DNA from: Megalonaias nervosa
Taxonomy: Eukaryota > Mollusca > Bivalvia > Unionida > Unionidae
Assembly (NCBI GenBank): GCA_016617855.1
Contig: JAECUM010010990.1
Coordinates: 1 to 64,000 of the forward strand
Direction of reading: 5' to 3'
Length of the DNA stretch: 64,000 nucleotides
Shown here: positions 45,375 to 56,662 of the stretch, one piece after another
Position numbering within the stretch: position 1 is the first letter of the stretch
Layout of the letters: each line of letters starts with the position of its first letter
Program-made: the position numbers and the translations under genes
The notes under the pieces: model-generated
What the model was told of the DNA's origin: nothing
Database searches by the model: none
Seen by the model: only the letters and a program-made list of their open reading frames with translations

Positions 45375-45608
45375 AGATGTTGTTGTTGTAGGGTTTAACG
45401 CCATTTTTCAGCACAAGATAAGCTATACATGGCGGCCAGTAAAAATGGTGGAGGAAGAACCCGGAAAAACCCCGGAAAGAACCACCGATCCACGAGAAGC
45501 TACTGGCAAGCTTTCTCACGTACCACACACACACACACACACACACAGACAGAGGTGAGACGGCAGTGATCCTTAACGGTGGGCGCTTTAGGCCACTCGG
45601 GGCCCCCA
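45375..45608 (-). mobile_element. tRNA-derived SINE, family A, with (AC)n replacing the B-box
   Basis: Same ends and core as 17113 and 39352, but the stretch that holds the B-box in the others is an (AC)n run (45525-45547). A 7-base direct repeat CTAGAGT flanks it (45368-45374, 45609-45615). Confidence 0.85.
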
Positions 45609-46400
45609 CTAGAGTGGTAGCAAACTCATCCTATTAGATGGATAATCAGCTAACGGTTATGCGTATGTCTTGCTCATAAATATGCACAGGTCTTGCTAAT
45701 AAATATGCGTAGGCCTTGTTCATGAATATACATAAATGTTCATAAATAAAACTCATAACAAATCTTCTTGATATTAGCCTATTTGCAAACGTTGACTAAA
45801 ACTATAAATATCGAGTTTCGATTACCTCATTAATAGGCATAGATCTCACTCATAATAAAACTCATGGGATATTTTGAGGACATGTTCCTATTTATCAAGT
45901 TTGAACCTATCAGCAATACATTTGATAACGTATTGGCAACCTAAATGAATCAGATGCAAAAACACCTTATTCATATGGGTAGATCTCGCTGATTCTTATG
46001 CTCGTCTGAGATCTGAATATTGAAGCCTATTTACCAAGTTTAACCTAATTCGGATTATAAATACGGTCTCTAGCATGATAACAAGTTCCGCTAATCAGAT
46101 ATAAGATCATCTCATATATGAGATGCTTTCGTTCATTATCTAAATCACGCGAGACCTTGATAATTATCTCTGCCGTTCTGACTTTTTTAGACACCGGCGA
46201 AAGACAGGAGAAAGCACTGGTCAAAGTTGTTTGCTCAGCAACGCTCACAATGGTGAGACTGCTAACCTACACTTACACGTAGTTTACGACTTGGACAGTA
46301 ATTTTCTCAATCACAGTGTAGGCATTACTATTTTCTGAAAGCGCTTTTATGAGATTTTAAAATAGTTTATCGACTCGTTTTTGCAAATTGATTCTGAAGT

Positions 46401-47631
46401 ACAGTTAATCCTTATCCTTGCGTTTATCTTGTGAAAAGGCCTGCCCTTCGGACATAATTCAAAGAAACCATGTTCGACAGTGTGTGTATGTAAGCACCAG
46501 CAATTGATTGGCAAATAAACGATGCCCTATTTTGTTGTAACTTACGATGCCTATGACTTCATTTTAACAGTTCAAATCTGCAGTCACAAGTTACCGTACA
46601 TGTGGCAACTGTTTTTCCCACGTTTTATGTCCCACCTTATTTCCTTCGGTTTAAGTCTTAAGGCATGTAACACTGTTTACTGAATAAAATATTTATTCTG
46701 AATTTGTTCTTTGGGGGCACATATACTGCATGGTATATTTCGTTTTATTCCTTCTTTTAATTCAGTCATGGTAATTAAACTTTACATACACGGTAGAAAA
46801 TTGTCAGGTGTTAACTGGCCGAGTTTCTTTGGCGGAAATGGAGATGCGATTTTGTTTGCAGAGAACATTACACAGCATTCATAGTGATCATTCATGGGAT
46901 TTAAGCTAATTGGTGACAATTTTATTTTTTTAAATTATTTTTATCATAGTACTGTTGTAGTGGTTTTAAAAATCTAACATTTACTTGAATAATGTTTAAT
47001 CTTAACATTCTATTTACTAAAGAAAAAAACTGTCTTGTGATAATTATTACGGCCAGTGCCGGATTTAGACATACCGAGGCCCTAAGCTATGGGAAGCCTT
47101 AGAGACCCTATTTGGTATAAAATAAATTTGCGAGGCCCAATGGGAAGCTATAGATGCCCTATTTGGTATAAAATAAATTTGAGAGGCCCCTTCAGACTGT
47201 GAGTTCAGACTGTGAGGCCCTAAGCTCTAGTTTGTTTAGCTTACGCTTAAATCCGGCACTGATTTCGTCACTGCAATATTCACAAGTGATAAAATTGAAT
47301 ATGGCATCTGTGGATTGCATACGTTATATCTATTTATGTAGGCTGGGGGGGGGGGGGCTTCTGAGAAATGAAAATTGACAGATATAATGTAATAATCGGG
47401 AGTTCTCTGCGAAAAATCGGGAGATATTACGAGATCGGGAAGTAGGTGTGGAAATATCCCCAAAATCGGGAGGTTTTTCTCTCGGCTTGAAAGTTGACAG
47501 GTATGAAATGTCCGGGCTTGTGGAATTTCAGTCAGGGCTTGTGAGTTTATTTAAGTTACCAGCTCGGGGCCTGTGCCTAAAAACATTTTCTTTGAGCAGT
47601 GACCAGTACAGTACATAAACTATTATACCAG
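46401..47631. repeat. 1.2-kb dispersed repeat, copy 1
   Basis: Begins ACAGTTAATCCTTATCCTTG and ends ACTATTATACCAG; the same ends and near-identical content occur at 53911-56662, while flanks differ. It includes a hAT-type MITE (47054-47261). Probably a non-autonomous transposable element. No ORF of note. Confidence 0.85.
47054..47261. mobile_element. hAT-type MITE, 208 bp
   Basis: Ends CAGTGCCGGATTT and AAATCCGGCACTG. The 8-base duplication is ATTTCGTC on the right (47262-47269) and degraded on the left (ATTACGGC); the second copy (54561) retains ATTTCGTC on the left, confirming it. Confidence 0.85.
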
Positions 47632-47733
47632 CAATGATATTTATCATGAAGTGTGAACAGGTCTTGTTCGCGCAGCTAACAAAAGTGGCACAGGCCTACT
47701 CGGGCCAACCAGACCTCGCAATAGGGCCACGTG

Positions 47734-47922
47734 CAGTGCCGGATTACCAAATAGGCAGAGTAGGCACCGGACTACGGGCTCTACGCCTTTTAGGGGCCCC
47801 GCGACAACGGATCAAAATAATATTGAATTGATTTGATCTTGTCGTATTAGGAGATAATTTGCTAGGGGGGCCCCCGAGATTTCGACTGCCTAGGGGCCTC
47901 CACAGGGTTTAATCCGGCACTG
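47734..47922. mobile_element. hAT-type MITE, 189 bp, with perfect 8-bp duplication
   Basis: Ends CAGTGCCGGATTA and TAATCCGGCACTG, with an internal TAGGGGCCTCC tract. The duplication GCCACGTG is perfect at 47726-47733 and 47923-47930. Length and ends fit a widespread animal hAT MITE type. Confidence 0.9.
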
Positions 47923-47930
47923 GCCACGTG

Positions 47931-50900
47931 ACTCTTTCAGCCAATTGGATATAGCTTTGTGGTGTAAAAATGTTGGTTATCAGTCTTAGCGTCACTTCCA
48001 AAGACTTCCTAGAAATACGGGTTGTACATTTAGCACTCATATCTTTTAAATTTTCCTCCGACACCCTACCAAATGCCTTTGTGAATAGCTTCTGATCTTA
48101 AATAATGCATACGCAGATTCAGATACTCCTTTCTCGTTATGTCATGTTCTATTGGTAACTATCATTACATCTTAATTTATCACCACTATAATTTTATGAT
48201 GCATGTATTCACACCGGTTCCTCACAAATCAATTTTAACAGATGTCCATTTTAACATTTATTTGTATTGTATGCTATTTGCTTATAAATTTAAGTTCTTT
48301 GTATTTTATGTCACACGTATAGTACGGCCGTCTCAGTTCCCAAATGGATCGTTGTGGGTTTCATGGTCTCTTATTTTCCATTCAGGTCTGGGTAGGATGG
48401 TAAAATCTAGCAAGTTACCCATTTTTTCAGAGATAGAATTTCTTATGGAATTTCAGCTAATTTGGTTCCTCACCTTCTCTATAAAAGTAATTTTCAATGT
48501 ATTGTAACCCTTGTGGACTGTATCAACAAATCGTTTTCCAGCGTTATTCGTTATTTTGAGAGTCTTTTTTCCTCCTTACTGCCGTTTACCTACGTTTTAC
48601 AAATATTAATTTATAATTTTATTGCTCACAATAATCCAACTTAGATTTCTTGACATCCTCTCATCGACACTTCTTCATCATAACTACATGTATTTGGAAC
48701 AAAGCTCCAACATGCGGTTCTAAATCCATATCTTTGATGTTAGATCTGCATAGATAGCATTCAAAGTACTGGTGACAAAATAAATTAAAGTATAATGTAT
48801 TGATCATTGCAGAAACGAACTTCTCCAAATATTTGTACAAAAATTCTAGTACTCCTCTAATAGCTTGCTTGGTGTTTTTTTTTTTTAATCATTCTATTAG
48901 ATTGGTGACGGCAGTGATGCTGTGCGAATACATTACTGTCATCATCTCATTGATCCTGGATAATTTTGTGTTTGTTTAAAAATTTGGTGAAATGTAAATG
49001 TGTATTGAGCATCGTTATTTCATTTTCGACTTATTTTTAAACTTATAACAAATCTAGTGTTTTATTTGGTACTTTGTACAACCTCTTTCTTCCGGTTGAC
49101 GTAAGTCTTCTCTCCAGTGTCTCCTTTAGTAGTTCATAATTGTAAAACTGCTACCATGGATACCTGAATTTCATCACGTGTTAAACGTAGGCATTAAGTC
49201 AGACGAATCTCTTAACTTCGCGCCTTGCTCTTGTATCAAACATGCTTAAAATTTGTATCTAAATTGACCTATGTAAATTCTCATTTATCATTGTACCCAA
49301 AACATGCTTAAAATTTCTATCTAAACTGACCTATGTAAATTGGCATTAATCATCTTACACTTGTTAAACTCATGATACGCATGTTGTCATAATGACCATA
49401 CGAGTGGCATAAAAAACAGGACTAACATGTTGTCTGTTATTATTAGGGTAACCATTAACGGAACTTAATAATACCGGGCACTTATTTACACGCAACGCAA
49501 AATTGATCACGTTAAGAGCTGTACAAACAAGCTGAAAACCTGACAGTCTGGTGTAAAACGGGACGAAAGGTCATCTTAGTTATCATTAGGACAATACGAG
49601 TGACAGAAACAATGCATGATTAGTCTGTTCTCATTACAGTCACACGATTGACATAAGCAATGATTGACAAGTCTGCTATATAACCGCTGTACGAGTAGTA
49701 TAAGCAATTCATAATACATTTCGTATCTATTATTTCCTACTCCTTTTACTTACTTTAACTATGTTCATTGATATCATTCAAACATTTTCTTTGTTTACTT
49801 TTTTTTCTTCGGACTATTCAATCACAGAACATCATAAAAATGCCATGCTACTGAAACACCAAAGTAAATCAAGTGAGGTAAGAATACGAAGCCAGTAGAA
49901 TGGACAATCAACACCTTTAAAAACATATTTCTAGTTTGTAATACAGCTCATGATAGTAATTGTATGATTTTGTTAACAAATAAACAGAAATATGTTTAAA
50001 ATTAAAATAAACGTTTATGTAGATATTTCTCGACAGATTAGAGATTGCATTTTCACACATTTTCAAACATTTTCGGCATGTACAAATTTTACGAATGAAT
50101 TTAGACGGATATTTTGGTTCTTATTTCAAGAATCAAACCCTAAGCAAAATCTTTTCTTCTGACATGGGAATTTTCGATATGTGGGTGGTTTATGGTGTTT
50201 TGTTAAGTTAGGTGCACGAATTTACAGAAAACAGAAGTGTGTTAATGAAGAATGAATTAAATGAATTACATCCTTTGTTATACACTTATATTAATTATTG
50301 GAATAAGAAGATGTAAGCTTACCTTCACGCAGAACAAGCTTGGATAATGTCAGCCGAATGACGCTCCTCGTTTCCACCCAGTTACAATGATCTGTGTTCC
50401 GTAGCAGAGGAAATAACAGCGTTTTGCGATATCTATACTACACACAAGAAAGTTGTGCGCTATTGTTATATGTCAATATGAATAAGTTTACATAGAATCA
50501 GAATTCAAGCCGCCCAGCAACAACTGATCTCCGCTTTTAATGATTTATATCTTTTCGTGTCTTGTTTCTGAACACGGTGTCTTTGCAAAGCACTTCCTCA
50601 TTGCTAATAGTGGGGTTTATTTCTTGAAATGTTATGAACACGTCATAGAGTTGTAGATGTCATAACAGTGTCGATTGTAAATGATGACGATGGTTTCGGA
50701 TTTTTAATATTGAGTTGAGGACTGCTTTTTCAACGCCAGTGAATAAAGTTTATTTTTAGAAAAAAAACTGCATTCTGTTAATTTTCAGGTTTAAAAAGAC
50801 TACATACGCGATTACAATGATTATTCATTCTTTTAGAAACTTGATGGTGTGTTTCTCAACACACTGCATGTTCATTTTGTTTAAAAGGTGTTAAACAGGT

Positions 50901-50978
50901 ATGTCTGTCGATGTGATGTAAAAAAACAACAATTCTTAGGTAACGTTGTGTTACTAAATTAGGTACTCTTTTAAATAT
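47931..50978. other. gene-free stretch
   Basis: No recognisable gene or element. A two-copy tandem segment (ATGCTTAAAATTTGTATCTA, then TGACCTATGTAAATT) lies at about 49245-49345. A weak minus-strand exon-like segment with a good GTAAGC donor at 50333-50438 was considered and not called. Confidence 0.6.
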
Positions 50979-51170
50979 ATGCACAGGGAGAACAACAAAG
51001 GTTGTTACAATGAGAACAACGACGGTAGTTACAACGAGAACAACGACGGTTGTTACAATGGGAACAACGATGGTAGTTACAATGTTGAGGACACATCATA
51101 TTTTTTTGTGGTGCTCCAGATCTTTAATTTTATCAGCACTATCCTTAAAAAGAATACAAATATTGAATAA
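50979..51170 (+). other. ORF with octapeptide repeat ENNDG(C/S)YN
   Basis: 63 codons. Four 24-base units encode ENNKGCYN, ENNDGSYN, ENNDGCYN and GNNDGSYN, followed by a hydrophobic tail (YFFVVLQIFNFISTIL). There is no family match and no clear splice context. It could be a 24-bp minisatellite by chance in frame, or an exon of a repeat protein. Confidence 0.35.
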
Positions 51171-51733
51171 TTCGTAAATAACAATTAATTCAATCGATAA
51201 ACCAAAATGGATTATTTTAGGTTTTTATCATTACTACATTGACAAAGAATAAAATTAATTGTTTTCCGTCATTTAAATATAACATACGTCGCAGTTCTCA
51301 ATGATTTGACTATACAGAATGCATATTTTAAGAGCTCATGTAAGATATTTTGTAGCATTGTAACACTGACTACATTGCACCATATATATTATATTTAGTA
51401 ATTCAATAAAAAAAAGTTTTTAAAATATTTTAAACGAAAACAAATTCTGAAAAGATTAATAACCAGTGTTTTCGTATTAATAATTTATGGATCCTCTCTG
51501 CAATAGGTTTAAGTTGAACTGTGTCCAAAATGGTCTGAATCTTTTATATAAAATTGTATGAAATTCTAATACAATAATTTTAATCGTGTAAATCTACAAG
51601 GGTTGTGTTGATTTGTCGTTAAACTCCTTCCATCCATACATTTTTACTTCCATTATTAATAACAATGGACAAAAAGATATCTCATTTTAAAACAACGGCT
51701 AAAATTTCCGAAATATTACATGATCTGGCAGTT

Positions 51734-51768
<35 letters not shown>

Positions 51769-52911
51769 ATAGATTAGATGTGAGTCAAGGGGAAATCGGC
51801 ATTTAGTCCCACTAGCCTTTGAACACTTTACACTAGAGTAGGTTGTTGTCTTCAGCACTGAACTTTGTTGAATTAAAGGTTATATTATCCGTAAACGTCT
51901 CATACTCTTTTATACCTTAATGCTCGTGGTATGTAGATAGCAAGCGAATTCCTAAATGCCGCATTAATTTACATGTATAAAATGCAAAATAAATTACCTT
52001 GTTCTTAAGATATATAAGGTTGCGAAGGTCTGTTTCCCTCCAAATTGCACCTGAATGTTTCAAGATAAAATATTAAATGAATGAAAAAAGCAAAATAAAT
52101 ATGGCTTATCGATTAAAGCCACCACCCCCAACCCTTCGTTTTTTTTTTTTTTTTGTTAGAATGATGTTCCCTTTTATTGTTTCATGGTCTGTGGTTATGT
52201 GCAGGATGGAAAGTCTATAGGGAAGTTTTCATGCAGATTAATTTTGCAATCTATCTAGGTCAAAACTACTCGCCTTCGTATGGTATTACACTTGTATACA
52301 TTAGGTAGTTCAATAATCGATAGATATACTCTTAGGGCGTTTTCAAGACGGTATGAGTGGAGACATTCTTGTGCAGTAACTTTAAATTCCCGAAGCGCGT
52401 GATTTGCCTAATTGTTTAAGATTTACATTATCGGTAATAATTAATATTAGGAAATTTGCTCATGTGTAAACTTGATACTAAATACATTATCATCCATTAA
52501 AGCATAGTACGAAAGTAAAAGGTATAGTTGTCAAATTCCTTCTTGTTTTATAACATTTGGTTTCAAAAATTGGTATGCAAAGAGTTGTAAGGTATAATTC
52601 TATTCCAATCGTCATGCTGGAAACCTAGGAACCTTGCGTGTCTAGTTAATCAGACCACAGTTTCATGATGACGACACCATATGGCTTTCATTTTATCAAT
52701 ATATTGTCTTTTCTATACAATTGATCAGATACAGTAATTTTAATGATTCTTTTATTTCATTCAAATATATTTGGGTATCATCAGCATAGTGAGTTTTTAT
52801 ACACTTTCCCATTTGCAAAAATTCCCTTTGTTTGGTAATTACTTCTTAACAATTCCCCCAATATATATATGACTAGAATAGAAATTAATACGGTGAGATG
52901 GAATCCACTGG

Positions 52912-53138
52912 CCTACAATCTCTGTGTGCATCAAAGATGTGCAGCACCATTCTGGTTTGGGTTAAAATCGCTATAAAGCCATTAACCAAGTGAACTGAGT
53001 TATTTTTCGGGGTGGAGGTGGAGTGGGGACATAAGAGTCAAGTTTCCTGTCTAAGGACACAACAAGGTGGCTGAACCGGCCTTGTCGAGCCTTGTAATCC
53101 TGCGCAGGAGTTAAGCACTCTAACCAATGATCGACAGG
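52912..53138 (-). mobile_element. tRNA-derived SINE, family B
   Basis: Minus strand: CGATCATTGGTTAGAGTGCT (A-box-like), GTGTCCTTAGACAGGAAACT, CCCCGAAAAATAACTCAGTT, then GTGCTGCACATCTTTGATGC. This order is familiar from invertebrate SINE2-type families. ATCCACTGG/ATCACTGG at the flanks may be a decayed target duplication. Confidence 0.5.
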
Positions 53139-53436
53139 ATCACTGGCTTTTTAAAGTGAATCGATTAGTACTAAACCAAAACTTTCCTGTTGTTTATCCA
53201 ATAAGATATAACATCACCTGTTATACTTCCTTATTAACCTGCCACTTAGAAAACTTTCCTAATCTTAGAGAATCGTATTACTGTACATTATTAAACATCT
53301 ATTGTGTTTTCTGTGCAAAGTAATTTTATACACAACACTTAGAAAATTGTTCAAAAAATCTTAGTTTTTTAAAGACCTTTTTTTGATGTTCACTCACAGA
53401 AAGAAGACTTTCTGGCGGAAATACTAGATAACTTAG

Positions 53437-53536
53437 GCATGATTGTGACGCTCGTTATTAACCAAGCAAACTTTAGACATGATTGTGACGCTAGTTATGA
53501 ACCAAGCAAACTTTAGGCATGATTGTGACGCTAATC
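53437..53536. repeat. 40-bp tandem repeat, 2.5 units
   Basis: GCATGATTGTGACGCTAGTT, then ATGAACCAAGCAAACTTTAG, at 53437, 53477 and 53517. The last unit abuts the snapback element. Confidence 0.9.
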
Positions 53537-53540
53537 ATTA

Positions 53541-53645
53541 AATCGCTGCTATTTATACTTCCCAAGGGATAGTTTTATATCGGTTCCAATCAGTGATTGG
53601 AACCGATATAAAACTATCCCTTGGGCGGTTTAAATAACAGCGATT
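53541..53645. repeat. 105-bp snapback MITE
   Basis: Arms of about 50 bases pair almost perfectly: CCAAGGGATAGTTTTATATC and GGTTCCAATCA on the left, TTGGAACCGATATAAAACTA and TCCCTTGG on the right, loop GTGA. Ends are AATCGCTG and CAGCGATT within TTAA-like flanks. Confidence 0.9.
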
Positions 53646-54560
53646 AAAAGAAAAGAGGTCAGGTATAAAATAAAAGTTTCACATTAACTGGCTGACAATA
53701 GAAATTGGGGGGGGGGGAAGGAGACTGTTGACCCCACCCCTTGTCCCAATGTGCGAGCGCTCAATGGACGCGCCATTTCTCTCCGTGATACACCTCATAA
53801 TCCCCAGGACAAGCTCCTTTTTTCATATTCTGGTCAGCTGTGGGTAAACTGCAAAAATAGCTAAAGTTTTGACTTAAGTACACAAGCAATAAAGCAAGTG
53901 TGACTAATTAACAGTTAATCCTTATCCTTGTATTTATCTTGTGAAAAGTACTGCCGTTCGGACATGTTCGACAGTGTGTGTATGTAAGTACCATTAATTG
54001 GTTGGCAAATAAACGATGCCCTATTTTGTTGTAACTTTAGACGCCTATAGGACTTCATTTTGACAGTTCAAATCTGCAGTCACAAGTTACCGTACATGTG
54101 GAAACTGTTTTTCCCACGTTTTATGCCCCACCTTATTTCCTTAGGTTTAAGTCTTAAGGCATGTAACACTGTTTACTAAACGAAAATATTTATTCTGAAT
54201 TATTTTTTTTTCCGGGGGGGGGGGAGGGGCACATATACTGCATGGTATATTTCGTTTTATTTCTTCTTTAATTTAATCATGGTAATTAAACTTTACATAT
54301 ACGGCAGAAAAATGTCAGGTGTTAACTGGCTGAGTTTCTTTGGCGGAAATGGAAATGCGATTTTGTTTGCAGAGCAAATTACACAGCATTCATAGTGATC
54401 ATCCATGGGATTTAAGCTAATTGGTGACAATTTTATTTATTTTTGTTTTACTATAGTACTGTTGTAGTGGTTTTAAAAAATCTGAAATTTACGTGAATAA
54501 TGTTTAATTTTAACATTCTATTTATTGAAGAAAAGAATTGTCGTGTGATATTATTTCGTC

Positions 54561-56291
54561 TAGTGCCGGATTTAGACATACCGAGGCCTAGTCCGAGTTT
54601 CCTCTGACCCTTGCCACCCCAATTTTGATATTTGGACATTTATGTTGGGGTGTAGGGTCAGAGTCCATTGCCTATCGAAAAGTTGGAATTCGCCGACACC
54701 ATTTGGCGTCGGCATAGGGTAGCCGCTTACTAGCCGGCCTAACAAACTTTAAGGACCTTTCATCGAGATATACCTGTACGAAATCGATAGGAATATGATT
54801 TATTTTCTCAGAAATAGCGAGTGTAGCATTCGTTATATCTTTAATCCGCTGAGAGACGATATGGAACTATAGCGTTGATGAAATTTGACCTGGAACTCGC
54901 CATTTGCATTCCGAGTCACGTGACTGCACAAATCTCGTAACCTACATGTCAGTGACATCAGAGGTCCAATAATCACGTGATATCAACAATAAGCCATTTC
55001 GAAAGTTGTTGTACATAGAATTCGAAAATATTAATAAAGTCACGTGATACTTGTACATAAATATGATGCACACTTAATTCTCAACATATTTATTCTGAGA
55101 ACAACGACTAGAAACCTGTCGGTATCCCAGCAAGGTGGAGAAAACCATATTCATCAAGTACTAAACACGTGTCAGCGATGTATGTTGTTGGTATCACGTG
55201 GCTACCACGTTGACCTGTGCTCTCCGCTTGTTGAATCTGTTGTTGTTGTTTTTTTTTTCCAAGCAGCTGCAACATTTACAGATTTCTGGTCGTTGTTTCC
55301 AGAATAAATATTTTTAGAAGTTTATGTTCTTTTATTTAAATATTACGTGGCTTTCATTTATTTGTTCGATTTGTTTTCTTACAGCAACATTAGAAATGGT
55401 TAATTGTTGATATCACGTGACTATTTGAACTCTAAAGGTGGCGCTCTACAGTTTCGTATTTTGCATAGGGTTAGAATTTTAAAGACAAAGAATTCTCCCG
55501 GGTTTCCTGACTAGTTATACTGGCTGTTTAAAAAAGACCTTGTATATCTTATGTATTGTTAAAAGAACCTTTAATTATTTTATTTTGGTGTATGATTGAT
55601 GGGTGTAATATGGGTTATAGAGTATACAGCTTGGCCTTACTCCAGATGTGCACCTTTCAAAAAAGTGCTAGCTCCACTTGGTCATTTTCACTTCCTGAAC
55701 TTCAGAGGTAAATTGTAAAAAAAGAGCCGATAACTTTTTTTTACATTTTATATATTTGGTAATTCATTCATTGCTCTTTCAGAAGCTGCTATTGTCTAGT
55801 CATTGACATGTGGGTCGCGAGATTTCCGTGGTCATGTGACTCGGAATGCAAATGGCGAGTTCCAGGTCAAATTTCATCAACGCTATGGTTTTAGCTAGTC
55901 TATCAGCGGATTAAAGATATAATGAATGCTATACTCGCAATATCTGAGAAAATAAATCATATTCCTATCGATTTCATGCAGGTATATCTCGATGAAAGGT
56001 CGTTAAAGTTTGCTAGGCCGGCTAGTAAGCGGCTACCCTATGCCGACACCAGTTGGTGTCGGCGAATTCCAACTTTTCGATAGGGAATGGACTCTGACCC
56101 TACACCCCAACATAAATGTCCAAATATCAAAAATGGGGTGGCAAGGGTCAGAGGAAACTCGGACTAACCGAGGCTCTAAGCTATGAGAAGCTTTAGAGGC
56201 CCTATTTGGTATAAAATAAATTTGAGAGACCTCTTCAGACTGTGAGACCCTAGGCTGCAGCTTGTTTAGCTTATGCCTAAATCCGGCACTG
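54561..56291. mobile_element. hAT-type MITE, second copy, split by insertion
   Basis: Starts TAGTGCCGGATTT (first base changed from C) and ends AAATCCGGCACTG. Flanked by ATTTCGTC (54553-54560) and ATTTCATC (56292-56299). Confidence 0.8.
54589..56166. mobile_element. 1578-bp non-autonomous long-TIR element (MULE/foldback-like)
   Basis: Inverted ends of about 350 bases: TAGTCCGAGTTTCCTCTGAC at the left, GTCAGAGGAAACTCGGACTA at the right; the match continues through CCATTTGCATTCCGAGTCAC to 54938 and back from 55817. The 9-base duplication ACCGAGGC(C/T) flanks it (54580-54588, 56167-56175), and the uninterrupted site is seen at 47081. Long TIRs with a 9-base duplication suggest the Mutator-like group. 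The inside holds six CACGTG sites and no transposase. Confidence 0.9.
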
Positions 56292-56662
56292 ATTTCATCA
56301 CTACAATATTCACAAATGATAAAATAGAATATAGCATCTGTGGATTGCATACGTTATATCTATTTATGTATGGTTTGGTGTTCTTTTATTTTCTGAGAAA
56401 TGAAATTGACTGACATAATGTAATAATCGTTAGTTCTCTGAAAAAAATCGGGAGATATTACCAGATACGGAGGTAGGTGTGGAAATATCCCAAAAATCGG
56501 AAGGTTTTTCTCCCGGCTTGAGAGTTGACAGGTATGAAATGTCCGGGCTTGTGGAATTTCAGTCAGGGCTTGTGAGTTCATTCAAGTCACCAGCCCGAGG
56601 CCTGTGCCAAAAAAAAATTTCTTTGAGTACTGACCAGTACAGTACATAAACTATTATACCAG

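Larger units (their letters stand above)
42233..46400. other. non-coding stretch with LTR and SINE
   Basis: Contains the solo LTR (42637-43567), a SINE (45375-45608) and, around 45130-46130, diverged copies of an ACCTCATAAATATGCATAGA-like and CAAGTTTGACC-like segment suggesting an old dispersed repeat. No exon was recognised; it may be intron of the PLAC8 gene. Confidence 0.5.
51171..53910. other. gene-free stretch with simple repeats and a SINE
   Basis: Holds (CA)n at 51735-51767, a SINE (52912-53138), a 40-bp tandem repeat (53437-53536) and a snapback element (53541-53645). Nothing coding was seen. Confidence 0.65.
53911..56662. repeat. 1.2-kb dispersed repeat, copy 2, interrupted
   Basis: Same ends as 46401-47631. 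It is split by a 1578-bp element (54589-56166) that lies inside its hAT MITE (54561-56291). Removing the insertion and one target copy leaves about 1165 bases. Confidence 0.85.

Noticed and set aside
50333..50438. Minus-strand exon with GTAAGC donor, possibly the PLAC8 first exon
   Set aside because: It has no ATG or PLAC8-like text; the donor lies in the palindrome GTAAGCTTAC, so the strand is ambiguous.
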